A stretch of DNA of 25,870 nt, taken from assembly GCA_036446455.1 (NCBI GenBank), contig JAZFSZ010000090.1:1-25870 (forward strand), in the 5' to 3' direction. The stretch is from JAZFSZ01 sp036446455 (GTDB taxonomy: Bacteria; Pseudomonadota; Gammaproteobacteria; Acidiferrobacterales; JAJDNE01). The notes under the pieces are model-generated. The model searched no databases and had not been told where the DNA came from. It was given only the letters and a program-made list of their open reading frames with translations. The position numbers and the translations under genes were made by a program. This document shows positions 8,111 through 16,035 of the stretch, in pieces. The first letter of the stretch is position 1, and the number at the start of each line of letters is the position of its first letter.

Positions 8111-8980
8111 TCAGGATTTGTTTTCAGAGGTATCAGTCTCTTTGGCGTCAGACTCTTTCTCTGGTTTTTTCTCCGACACGGCCTTGGGCTTCGTCGCTGC
8201 GGGCTTTGTGGTTTTCTTTTTCGTCTTCACCTTGACTTTGGGTTGGTCATCATCCACCTCGACATAGTCATCTTCACCGGCGGGCATAGCAACCTGCGCA
8301 GATTTACGACCTTCCAGGATGGCGTCAGCTGCGATTGACAAATAAAGACGAATCGCACTAATCGCATCATCATTACCCGGAATAACATAATCAATGCCAT
8401 CGGGTTTACAGTTGGTATCGACAATGGCCACCACTGGAATACCGAGCTTGTTGGCTTCCTTGACGGCGATATATTCAATGCCGACATCGATGACGAACAG
8501 GGCATCGGGCAGACCCCCCATGTCCTTGATGCCCGCTAACGCGCCGTCGAGTTTTGCGCGCTCACGGCTCAGCATCAGTAATTCTTTTTTATTCAGCTTG
8601 GAGCTGGCATCTTCACCAAGAATGACGTCAAGTTCCTTCAGCCGACTAATAGAATGCTTAACCGTCTTGAAGTTGGTTAACATGCCGCCGAGCCAACGTT
8701 TATTGACATAGGACGCACCACAACGGATTGCTTCATCGCGAATAGTGTCTGTTGCCTGGCGCTTGGTGCCGACAAACAGGATCTTGCCCCGCTTGGACGC
8801 CAGACTGCCGAGGAAATTCAGGGCGTCTTCCAGTAATGGAACCGTCTTCTCGAGGTTAATTATGTGAATTTTGTTGCGCTCACCAAAAATATAGGGGCGC
8901 ATCTTGGGGTGCCAATAGCGGGTCTGGTGCCCAAAATGCACACCAGCTGCGAGCATGTCTCGCATACTTACTTTACTCAT
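8111..8980 (-). CDS. rpsB: 30S ribosomal protein S2 with long lysine-rich C-terminal tail
   Basis: S2 binds the 30S head-body junction and is assembled late. The protein begins MSKVSMRDMLAAGVHFGHQT and carries RYWHPKMRPYIFGERNKIHI, FVGTKRQA, YVNKRWLGGMLTNF and the ADAILEGR terminus of the S2 fold near residue 225. The ATG at 8980 is fixed by an AAAGGAG Shine-Dalgarno ending 6 bases upstream; the frame is open further upstream, to 9088, but that part is leader. The 289-residue product is about 48 longer than E. coli S2 (241). Residues from about 233 on are a low-complexity acidic then Lys/Thr/Pro/Glu-rich tail (KVKVKTKKKTTKPAATKPK and following), likely disordered. First gene of the operon. 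Confidence 0.98.
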   Translation of the reverse strand: MSKVSMRDMLAAGVHFGHQTRYWHPKMRPYIFGERNKIHIINLEKTVPLLEDALNFLGSLASKRGKILFVGTKRQATDTIRDEAIRCGASYVNKRWLGGMLTNFKTVKHSISRLKELDVILGEDASSKLNKKELLMLSRERAKLDGALAGIKDMGGLPDALFVIDVGIEYIAVKEANKLGIPVVAIVDTNCKPDGIDYVIPGNDDAISAIRLYLSIAADAILEGRKSAQVAMPAGEDDYVEVDDDQPKVKVKTKKKTTKPAATKPKAVSEKKPEKESDAKETDTSENKS

Positions 8981-9093
8981 AGTAATCTCCTTTCGGGTTT
9001 TAGGCTTCCATGAACCCCATGCACCAACCCATCCATAATGGAGGGCACCCGGGCGCATGTGACGATTCATGTGCGTTTTAGGTATCAAGCAAG
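8981..9093 (-). promoter_or_regulatory. rpsB mRNA leader with long hairpin (probable S2 autoregulatory leader)
   Basis: The roughly 110-base leader between the predicted transcription start and the rpsB ATG can fold into an extended stem. CATGCGCC (minus strand, 9059-9052) pairs with GGTGCATG (9025-9018) over 8 bp including one G-U. Inside it an apical hairpin forms from CCCUCCA-UUA-UGGA-U-GGG. Autogenous repression of rpsB-tsf by S2 binding a structured leader is known in E. coli and related bacteria. The same role here is inferred from position and foldability, not from a matched consensus. Confidence 0.5.
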
Positions 9094-9099
9094 GCGCGC

Positions 9100-9128
9100 A
9101 ATATACCCCATCACCTTATTTTCGACAA
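9100..9128 (-). promoter_or_regulatory. Putative sigma-70 promoter of the rpsB operon
   Basis: On the minus strand a -35 box TTGTCG (9128-9123) is followed after exactly 17 bases by a -10 box TATATT (9105-9100). The bases after the -10 are GCGCGCC, a GC-rich discriminator typical of stringently controlled ribosomal promoters. The predicted start is about 9091-9095. Confidence 0.6.
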
Positions 9129-9199
9129 TAATTTCAACCGCTTTGGCCTTTATCCCCAAGCGAATTAGGGGTTCAGGCAGTACCGGTCCCGAATCATGT

Positions 9200-9205
9200 T
9201 ATAAA
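9200..9205 (+). promoter_or_regulatory. Possible -10 box for map
   Basis: TATAAA at 9200-9205, 45 bases before the map ATG, is the best -10-like hexamer in the plus direction. No good -35 lies at the right distance, so the call is weak. The rest of 9129-9249 shows no other clear signal. Confidence 0.2.
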
Positions 9206-9249
9206 AGGCCCATTTTTGACCCACATTGGCTCCGCTTACTGGCTGGAAT

Positions 9250-10017
9250 ATGGCGATTCACATCAAATCCGCAGTAGAAATCGAGAAAATGCGCGTCGCT
9301 GGCCGCCTTGCCGGTGAAGTACTGCAAATGATCCGGCCTCACGTGCAGCCAGGTATCACCACCGATGAGCTCGACGCCCTGTGCCACGATTATATCGTGA
9401 ACGAACAAAAGGCCGTTCCGGCACCGCTTAATTACAAGGGATTCCCCAAGTCTATTTGTACTTCCATCAATCACCAGGTGTGCCACGGCATCCCGTCGTC
9501 CAAAAAACTCAAAAAAGGCGATATTCTTAATATTGATATCACCGTTATCAAGGACGGTTTTCATGGTGACACCAGCAAGATGTTTTATGTCGGTGAGCCA
9601 TCCGTACTGGCGAAACGCCTGACCGAAACCACTCATGAGTGCTTGATGATTGGCATCGAACAGGTACGTCCAGGTACCCGGCTGGGAGATATCGGGCATG
9701 CCATTCAGGAGTATGCCGAATCGCTGAACTACTCTGTTGTGCGGGAATACTGTGGTCACGGTATCGGCCGTCAGTTCCACGAAGAACCCCAGGTATTGCA
9801 TTACGGTCCCCCGGGGATCGGCGTGATGCTCAAACCCGGCATGACGTTTACCATCGAACCCATGATCAATGCCGGTCGCAAGGGAATAAAACTGCTGAAG
9901 GATAACTGGACGGTGGTTACTTCTGACCATACTCTCTCGGCGCAATGGGAGCATACAATCCTGGTAACCAATGACGGTCATGAGATCCTGACCCAGCTAC
10001 CCGGAGAACAACCTTAA
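9250..10017 (+). CDS. map: Methionine aminopeptidase, type I
   Basis: MAP removes the initiator methionine from nascent proteins when the second residue is small. The 255-residue product aligns in register with E. coli Map from the first residue (MAIHIKSAVEIEKMRVAGRL). All five metal ligands are present: D96 (DILNIDITV), D107 (HGDTSKMF), H170 (EYCGHGIG), E203 (TIEPMINAG) and E234 (QWEHTILV). The ATG at 9250 is chosen over an upstream in-frame TTG at 9226 because of this register; its Shine-Dalgarno is weak. It diverges from rpsB, the arrangement seen in E. coli, and is followed by glnD. Confidence 0.98.
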   Translation: MAIHIKSAVEIEKMRVAGRLAGEVLQMIRPHVQPGITTDELDALCHDYIVNEQKAVPAPLNYKGFPKSICTSINHQVCHGIPSSKKLKKGDILNIDITVIKDGFHGDTSKMFYVGEPSVLAKRLTETTHECLMIGIEQVRPGTRLGDIGHAIQEYAESLNYSVVREYCGHGIGRQFHEEPQVLHYGPPGIGVMLKPGMTFTIEPMINAGRKGIKLLKDNWTVVTSDHTLSAQWEHTILVTNDGHEILTQLPGEQP

Positions 10018-10069
10018 TCATCCTGGTCGCTTGCTTGTTGTCGCACGGGTTATCAGCGAATATCGCTGC

Positions 10070-12724
10070 ATGGTGATCAGCAAGAAAGAATTATTTGACT
10101 CCGAAACCTTCCGGGGCTCGCTTGAACAAGACAGTGATGCATTAACGCTTTTCCGCAAGACGCTTAAAACCGGGAGACAGCGGCTGGAAAGATACTTCCA
10201 CACGGGGGCCCGCCCGGATGACCTTGTCCAGAGTCACGCATGGCTGGTAGACCAACTGATACTGCTGGCATTCCAGCACCATCACCCCCTGTTGCCCGAG
10301 GGAAAAGAAATCTCGTTAATTGCCGTGGGCGGATATGGTCGCGGTGAGCTGCACCCCGCTTCCGACATCGATCTCATGTTATTGCTGCACCAACCGGCGC
10401 ACAATAAACTGAACAATTTCCTCGAAACTTTTATCCGCTTTTTGTGGGACATTGGGATGGAAGTTGGCCACAGCGCACGAACACTCAAAGACTGTGCGAA
10501 AGAATCGAAGAAAGACATTACGGTAACCACCAACCTGATGGAAGCGCGTCTACTCGTTGGCGACGAAGACATGTTCAACCGTATGCGAGAAACCAACGGG
10601 CCGGCAAAAATATGGCCCAGCCGCAAGTTTTTTGCTGCCAAATGGAAAGAACAAATTGCCAGACACGGGCGATATGACGACACCGCTTATAACCTGGAGC
10701 CCAACATCAAAGAAGGTCCGGGTGGACTCCGTGACATTCAGATGATCTCGTGGGTAACGCAACGCGAGTTTGGCACGGGTTCCTTGCATGAGCTGGTGGA
10801 ACACGGCTTTTTGACCGAAGAGGAATATCGTGCCCTAATCCGCGGCCGTAACTATCTCTGGCAATTACGTAGCGGCCTCCACTATCTTGCCGGCCGTCGC
10901 GAGGATCGCCTGCTATTTGATCACCAGCGTGCCCTGGCTTCACTAGCGGGGTTCAATGACAGGCCCGGTAGTCTGGCAGTTGAACAGTATATGAAGCGTT
11001 ATTACCGAACCGTGAAAGAACTGTCGCTGCTAAACGAGATCCTGTTGCAACACTTTCAGGAGGCCATACTGGCCAAAGGACGTCTACGCAGCCGCTCGCT
11101 TAATCGACGCTTTCGCGCGCACGGTGATTTTATAGAGACCGTCGATGACAAAGTGTTTAAACGCACCCCCTGGGCGATGCTGGAAATGTTCCTGCTATTA
11201 CAACAGCACCCTGAACTCAAAGGCGTCCGGTCAAGTACCATTCGCCAGGTACGCTCTCATCTGTACCTGATCGATAAAAACTTCCGTAAGGATCTCGCCT
11301 GTCGCAGTCTGTTCATGGAGATCTTGCGCCAACCGTCCGGCATTACCCATGAGTTCCGTCGCATGAATGCCTATGGTGTACTCGGAGCTTACCTGCCAGC
11401 CTTCGGTCGCATCGTCGGACAAATGCAACATGATTTGTTTCACGTTTTTACTGTTGACGAGCACATCCTGTTTGTTCTTCGCAATGTAAGGCGGTTCACG
11501 GTGCCTGAGTTCGCCACCGAGTTCCCAATGGCATCATCAATTATCAAGGACCTGGTTAAACCGGAACGACTTTATGTTGCAGCTCTGTACCATGATATTG
11601 CCAAGGGACGCGGTGGCGACCACTCCAGACTCGGTGAAAAAGAGACAAGGCGTTTCTGCGTCATACATACACTGAGTGAATACGACACGCGCTTTATTTG
11701 CTGGCTGGTACGTAATCATTTGTTCATGTCGTTGGTGGCACAACGTCAGGATATTCATGATCCGGAAATCATCATGAACTTCGCCCGCACCGTGGGAGAC
11801 CAGGAACACCTCGACAATCTTTACCTTTTAACTGTCGCAGATATGCGTGGCACCAGCCCCAAGGTGTGGAGCGAATGGAAGCGGGGTTTGTTGGCCCAGC
11901 TATATCAGGAAACCTCACGCCTGTTGCGCCATGGATTCGGTATGCCTATTGACATAAAAGAACACCTGGCCGAGATAAAATCGGAAGCGCTTGAACAACT
12001 CGCTGTCCGCGGCACACCCCTCGATCGAGTCGAGCAGTTTTGGCGGGAAATGGAAAACGAATATTTCCTGCGTCACAGTGTCGATAGTCTCTCCTGGCAT
12101 GCCAGCACTGTGGCCTCCGCTATGGCAACCGACCTGCCGCTGGTGACAGCAACCTGCAATCCCAAGGTAGGCGGCACCGAGATTATGATATACACGCTTG
12201 ATCGCGAGGGATTGTTCAGCATCATTACGGGCGCGCTGGAAAAACGCGGACTGTCGGTGGTTGACGCGCGTATGCACGCCGCACGCAATGGCTACATCAT
12301 CGATACCTTTGTGGTACTGGATCGCGAAAACAAGGCGGTAGCTAATGACAACGAACTTCGGTTGCTGGCAACGGAGCTGCACAACGAATTAATTCATGCA
12401 CAGGATGCAAAAAAGCACATGGACAGACGCTTGACCCGGCAACTGAAACATTTCCCTGTTAAAACCAATGTCAGATTTGCCCAGTCTGCCAACGGCCAGC
12501 AAAGTATCATCGAGGTGACGGCACAGGATCGACCGGGGCTGCTTCACCAGATAGCACTGGCGCTATTCGCGTGTCATGTAAGGCTCGTTGGTGCAAAAAT
12601 TGCAACTTATGGTGAGCGTGCTGAGGATATTTTCTTTGTCACCGACATGAACGGTGAACCGCTAACCGACAGTGCAAATCTTGACAGCATCCGCCAGGAA
12701 ATAATCCAGCGACTGGATGGCTGA
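10070..12724 (+). CDS. glnD: Bifunctional uridylyltransferase/uridylyl-removing enzyme (PII)
   Basis: GlnD senses glutamine and adds or removes UMP on PII proteins (GlnB/GlnK), setting nitrogen assimilation. The 884-residue product has the nucleotidyltransferase motif GGYGRGEL from about residue 87 with Asp99 and Asp101 (SDID). Next come NLEPNIKEGPGGLRDI and the HD domain with H508-D509 (YHDIAKGRGGDHS), needed for UMP removal. Two C-terminal ACT domains are seen at about 701-752 (TLDREGLFSII) and 812-860 (AQDRPGLLHQI). Length matches E. coli (890). The ATG at 10070 lacks a clear Shine-Dalgarno; an in-frame TTG at 10031 would add 13 residues. It lies 52 bases after map and ends 20 bases before a convergent transporter gene. 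Confidence 0.97.
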   Translation: MVISKKELFDSETFRGSLEQDSDALTLFRKTLKTGRQRLERYFHTGARPDDLVQSHAWLVDQLILLAFQHHHPLLPEGKEISLIAVGGYGRGELHPASDIDLMLLLHQPAHNKLNNFLETFIRFLWDIGMEVGHSARTLKDCAKESKKDITVTTNLMEARLLVGDEDMFNRMRETNGPAKIWPSRKFFAAKWKEQIARHGRYDDTAYNLEPNIKEGPGGLRDIQMISWVTQREFGTGSLHELVEHGFLTEEEYRALIRGRNYLWQLRSGLHYLAGRREDRLLFDHQRALASLAGFNDRPGSLAVEQYMKRYYRTVKELSLLNEILLQHFQEAILAKGRLRSRSLNRRFRAHGDFIETVDDKVFKRTPWAMLEMFLLLQQHPELKGVRSSTIRQVRSHLYLIDKNFRKDLACRSLFMEILRQPSGITHEFRRMNAYGVLGAYLPAFGRIVGQMQHDLFHVFTVDEHILFVLRNVRRFTVPEFATEFPMASSIIKDLVKPERLYVAALYHDIAKGRGGDHSRLGEKETRRFCVIHTLSEYDTRFICWLVRNHLFMSLVAQRQDIHDPEIIMNFARTVGDQEHLDNLYLLTVADMRGTSPKVWSEWKRGLLAQLYQETSRLLRHGFGMPIDIKEHLAEIKSEALEQLAVRGTPLDRVEQFWREMENEYFLRHSVDSLSWHASTVASAMATDLPLVTATCNPKVGGTEIMIYTLDREGLFSIITGALEKRGLSVVDARMHAARNGYIIDTFVVLDRENKAVANDNELRLLATELHNELIHAQDAKKHMDRRLTRQLKHFPVKTNVRFAQSANGQQSIIEVTAQDRPGLLHQIALALFACHVRLVGAKIATYGERAEDIFFVTDMNGEPLTDSANLDSIRQEIIQRLDG

Positions 12725-12744
12725 ACCCCTGTCTACAATACTGT

Positions 12745-14106
12745 CTAAAAAACACCGATAGCGTTAAGAAACACTATAATGACCGCGGTTGGCGTGATGT
12801 AACGTACGAAGAAGCGCCACAGATCAAACATTCGCTTATTACCCAAGTCGAGTTCTTCTTCTGTTGCCGATCGCGACATCGACCACGCGGCAAACACGGC
12901 AATGGCAACACCCCCCAGCGGCAGCATTATATTAGCCGTCAGGTAGTCCAGCAGCTCAAAGAAGTTCATTCCAAACAGGGTATCGCCCTTCCACAGATTA
13001 AACGATAACAGACTGCCGATACCCAGAAACCAGGTAATGCCTCCCGCCCACACTGAGGCAGTCACACGACTCAAGCCGCGATTTTCCACCAACCATGCAA
13101 CAGCCGGTTCGATCAGGGAAATAGCGGATGTCCAGGCTGCAAAAGTCAGCAACAGAAAGAAAAGAACACCAAAAAAGCTTCCGCCCCACATCTGCCCGAA
13201 GGCGATGGGCAGAGTTTCGAAAATCAGCCCCGGACCCGCCCCGGGCTCAAGTCCATTGGCAAATACAATCGGAAAAATGACCATACCTGCAAGCAGAGCA
13301 ACCAGAGTATCGGCACCCGCTATGATGATAGAGGTTTTGGCAATCGACACATTCTTTGGCAAGTAAGAACCATAAACCATAATGGCTCCCATACCGAGGC
13401 TCAACGTAAAAAATGCGTGACCCATGGCAATCAGAACTCCGTTCCAGCCAATTTTGCTAAAATCGGGCTCGAATAGAAATTTCAGACCGGCACCAAATTC
13501 GGCGGTGCCCATGGCGTAAGCAACCATCACCAGCAGTAACACAAACAGGGCTGGCATCAGAAAACGTACCGCCATTTCCAGACCGCCGCGCACTCCGCGA
13601 GCCACCACCACCATGGTCATGACCATAAACAAGGAGTGCCACGCCAACAGGCGCAGTGGATCGGACGTCAATCCTGAAAAAACTGCGCTTGCCTGGTCAG
13701 CACTGACGTCCTGAAACGCACCGGCACCCATGTTCACAATGTAGGCAATCGCCCAGCCACCGATAACGCTGTAATAAGATAGAATCATGAAACCGGCGAA
13801 CACACCGGCCCAACCGAGAAACTGCCAGCGCGGGCTGCGTCCTGCCTCTATGGCCAGCGTGCGCATGGTGTTTATCGGGCTTTGACGACCACGACGACCA
13901 ATCATAACTTCCGCCATCATGATGGGGATGCCAATGGCGGCAATACACAGTAGATAGACCAGTACAAACGCGCCGCCGCCGTTCTGACCGGTGATGTAGG
14001 GGAACTTCCATATATTGCCGAGGCCAACGGCAGAACCGGTGGCCGCCAGTACAAACGCCGTGCGCGAGGACCACTCGCCATGAATGGATTTACGAGGTTC
14101 TGCCAT
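12745..14106 (-). CDS. Sodium-dependent transporter, neurotransmitter:sodium symporter (NSS/SNF) family
   Basis: NSS proteins with the LeuT fold couple Na+ to uptake of amino acids or related amines across the inner membrane. The 453-residue protein carries the first-helix signature GSAVGLGNIWKFPY (Asn31 corresponds to the LeuT sodium-site Asn27) and the following NGGGAF. About 11-12 hydrophobic helices follow, e.g. IPIMMAEVMIGRRG, AFFTLSLGMGAIMVYGSYLP and SAISLIEPAVAWLVE. Bacterial members often have 11 helices. The substrate cannot be read from the sequence. It lies 64 bases after amiB on the same strand, with a GGAG about 9 bases before the ATG, and may be co-transcribed. No functional link to amiB is evident. 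Confidence 0.92.
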   Translation of the reverse strand: MAEPRKSIHGEWSSRTAFVLAATGSAVGLGNIWKFPYITGQNGGGAFVLVYLLCIAAIGIPIMMAEVMIGRRGRQSPINTMRTLAIEAGRSPRWQFLGWAGVFAGFMILSYYSVIGGWAIAYIVNMGAGAFQDVSADQASAVFSGLTSDPLRLLAWHSLFMVMTMVVVARGVRGGLEMAVRFLMPALFVLLLVMVAYAMGTAEFGAGLKFLFEPDFSKIGWNGVLIAMGHAFFTLSLGMGAIMVYGSYLPKNVSIAKTSIIIAGADTLVALLAGMVIFPIVFANGLEPGAGPGLIFETLPIAFGQMWGGSFFGVLFFLLLTFAAWTSAISLIEPAVAWLVENRGLSRVTASVWAGGITWFLGIGSLLSFNLWKGDTLFGMNFFELLDYLTANIMLPLGGVAIAVFAAWSMSRSATEEELDLGNKRMFDLWRFFVRYITPTAVIIVFLNAIGVF

Positions 14107-14170
14107 ACTACGTGTCTCCGGTGAAAATTATTCTTGCTTGTTCGCCTGCATTACGCAAAAAAACAAACTA

Positions 14171-15544
14171 TCAGGGTATGAGCAAGCTTTCACCTGTTTT
14201 GAGTTTCGTGCTGTTTTTATTATTTGCCAGCCTGATCGCTTCGGCATTGACACCATAGCGCCGTGCAATTTGTGACAAAGTATCGCCACGCCGTACGATA
14301 TATTTTCTTTCCTCGCGTGTGAAACTTGCGGTATGGCGGGAGACTGCGCGCGGTGATGGTCGCAAGCCCTTGCGCTTCACATATCGTTTAATACCATTAA
14401 ATATTCCGCGCGCCATGCGCTTCTGGAAGTACCGCGTTCGCAACTTCTTTTCTTCCGCCGGATTGGAGATGAACGCGGTTTCAACCAATACCGAGGGAAC
14501 GACCGGCGATTTCAGTACCGCAAATCCCGCCTGCTCAACCTTGCGACTATGCAAGTGACCCACTGGCGCCAACGATCGAATAATGTCACTTCCGAGCTCC
14601 AGGCTGTCGACAATCGTTGTTGTTTGATTCATATCCACCAGCACCATATGCACCAGCGGGTCTTCGCTCTTGCTGACACCACCAATAAAATCGGAAACAT
14701 TCTCTTGCTTCGCCAGATGTTTCGCCAGCCGACTTGTTGACCCCCGCTGCGACAGCGCATACACAGAAGCCCCGCGCGCCCTTTTTTTCGGTAAAGAATC
14801 GGCGTGAATGGAAATAAAGGCTGATGCTCTTGCTTCCTGGGCCATTGATGCCCGTTTTGGAAGTGGCACGAAATAATCACCATTACGGGTTAATATCGCC
14901 TCCATACCTGGCTCTTTATCGATCAACTTCTTCAATTCTTTGGCGATATTCAGGACGACCCGCTTTTCATAAGTTCGGTATCGCCGGCCAATTGCCCCCG
15001 GATCTTCACCACCATGACCGGGATCAATGACGATGACGACATTTTTACGTTTCAATATGGATCGTGTTGGCGCCGGGGTCTTACGAATTTTTCCTGGCGG
15101 TAACGCCACCGGAGGAAGCGAAACTTTGGCGGGCTTGGCAGACTTGCCACCGTGATCAAAATCAATTACAAGCCGGTACCCATATTTCTGGAATGGCTTA
15201 AGGACGAAAACCTTTGGTAAACTTTTGCGCTTTAAATCGAATACGATTCGGAAAGTACCTCCGGCACGCTTGCCTGTGCGCACGTTGCCAACTATTGGGC
15301 CATCATATTTGATCCGTGGCAAAGGCCTGGTAAGTGCAGCGTTGTCGATATCAATGACTACGCGATCGGGATTCTTGAGAGAAAAAATCTTGTGCTGCAT
15401 AGGGCCGCTAAGATCAAAAACCAGACGGGTGTGATCTGGCGCGCGCCAGATTCGAAGATTTTTTATGGAGACGGTTGCCGCTTGGCCCGGCAAAGAACTC
15501 AGGCCAAAAAAGATTATCAGAACCAGGGCCGCGATAACCTTCAT
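14171..15544 (-). CDS. amiB: N-acetylmuramoyl-L-alanine amidase with AMIN and LysM domains
   Basis: This periplasmic amidase cleaves peptidoglycan stem peptides during septum splitting. The 457-residue protein has a signal peptide (ending about residue 22, PGQA), an AMIN septal-targeting domain (about 24-130), a proline/basic linker, and an Amidase_3 zinc domain. The zinc and catalytic residues are present: H177 (IDPGHGGEDPG), E193 (TYEKR), H247 (SIHADS) and E355 (VETAFISNP). One LysM repeat ends the protein (about 414-457, YIVRRGDTLSQIARRYGV). The AMIN-amidase-LysM order and the nnr-tsaE-amiB gene order point to AmiB rather than AmiC. E. coli AmiB is 445 residues. It overlaps tsaE by ATGA. 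mutL, which usually follows, is not here. Confidence 0.93.
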   Translation of the reverse strand: MKVIAALVLIIFFGLSSLPGQAATVSIKNLRIWRAPDHTRLVFDLSGPMQHKIFSLKNPDRVVIDIDNAALTRPLPRIKYDGPIVGNVRTGKRAGGTFRIVFDLKRKSLPKVFVLKPFQKYGYRLVIDFDHGGKSAKPAKVSLPPVALPPGKIRKTPAPTRSILKRKNVVIVIDPGHGGEDPGAIGRRYRTYEKRVVLNIAKELKKLIDKEPGMEAILTRNGDYFVPLPKRASMAQEARASAFISIHADSLPKKRARGASVYALSQRGSTSRLAKHLAKQENVSDFIGGVSKSEDPLVHMVLVDMNQTTTIVDSLELGSDIIRSLAPVGHLHSRKVEQAGFAVLKSPVVPSVLVETAFISNPAEEKKLRTRYFQKRMARGIFNGIKRYVKRKGLRPSPRAVSRHTASFTREERKYIVRRGDTLSQIARRYGVNAEAIRLANNKNSTKLKTGESLLIP

Positions 15545-16035
15545 ATGCAGTGCGCCCCTTTTTTCTTATCAAGCATACGCGTCAAGGCATCTGCAATCGC
15601 GGCGCCACGATCACTCATTAATTCAAGTCGCACGTTTCGCCCTTGTTTAACTATGTAAATCATAACGCTAATGTCCGGCGTTGGCAAAAAGCCCCGCCCC
15701 CTTTCCGGCCACTCCAGCAGGCACAGACTGCCACTGGCGAAGTATTCTCGTGCGCCCATAAACTCCAGTTCTTCCGGATTGTTCAAACGATAGAGATCAA
15801 AATGATAAACAATAAGATCACCCAGAGTGTAGGGCTCCACCAGTGTAAACGTCGGACTCTTGACCACACCCTGATGATCCAGTCCACGTAATATCCCCCT
15901 GACCAAGGTCGTTTTACCTGCACCCAGGTCGCCGCCCAGATAAACCAGGCCCAGATCAACAATAGTGGGCGCCAGCTGGCGGCCCAGGGCCTCCATCTCC
16001 TTTTCATTTGCTACCGGAATTTCCCAGACGGTCAT
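15541..16035 (-). CDS. tsaE: tRNA threonylcarbamoyladenosine biosynthesis ATPase TsaE
   Basis: TsaE is the ATPase that works with TsaB and TsaD to make the t6A modification at position 37 of ANN-decoding tRNAs. The 164-residue protein has a Walker A loop GGDLGAGKTT at about 34-43, then KSPTFTLVEPY, HFDLYRL and LLEWPERG, all typical. Its ATG overlaps the nnr stop (ATGA) and its stop overlaps the amiB start (ATGA), so the three genes form a coupled unit, as in E. coli. Confidence 0.97.
   Translation of the reverse strand: MTVWEIPVANEKEMEALGRQLAPTIVDLGLVYLGGDLGAGKTTLVRGILRGLDHQGVVKSPTFTLVEPYTLGDLIVYHFDLYRLNNPEELEFMGAREYFASGSLCLLEWPERGRGFLPTPDISVMIYIVKQGRNVRLELMSDRGAAIADALTRMLDKKKGAHCI

Noticed and set aside
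8981..9088. 36-codon N-terminal extension of rpsB
   Set aside because: S2 proteins start at the MSKVSMRDML position, where a strong AAAGGAG precedes the ATG; the upstream part is the structured leader.
9199..9981. 260-codon minus-strand frame opposite map
   Set aside because: It is antisense to a clearly conserved map gene with all metal ligands; a codon-bias shadow.
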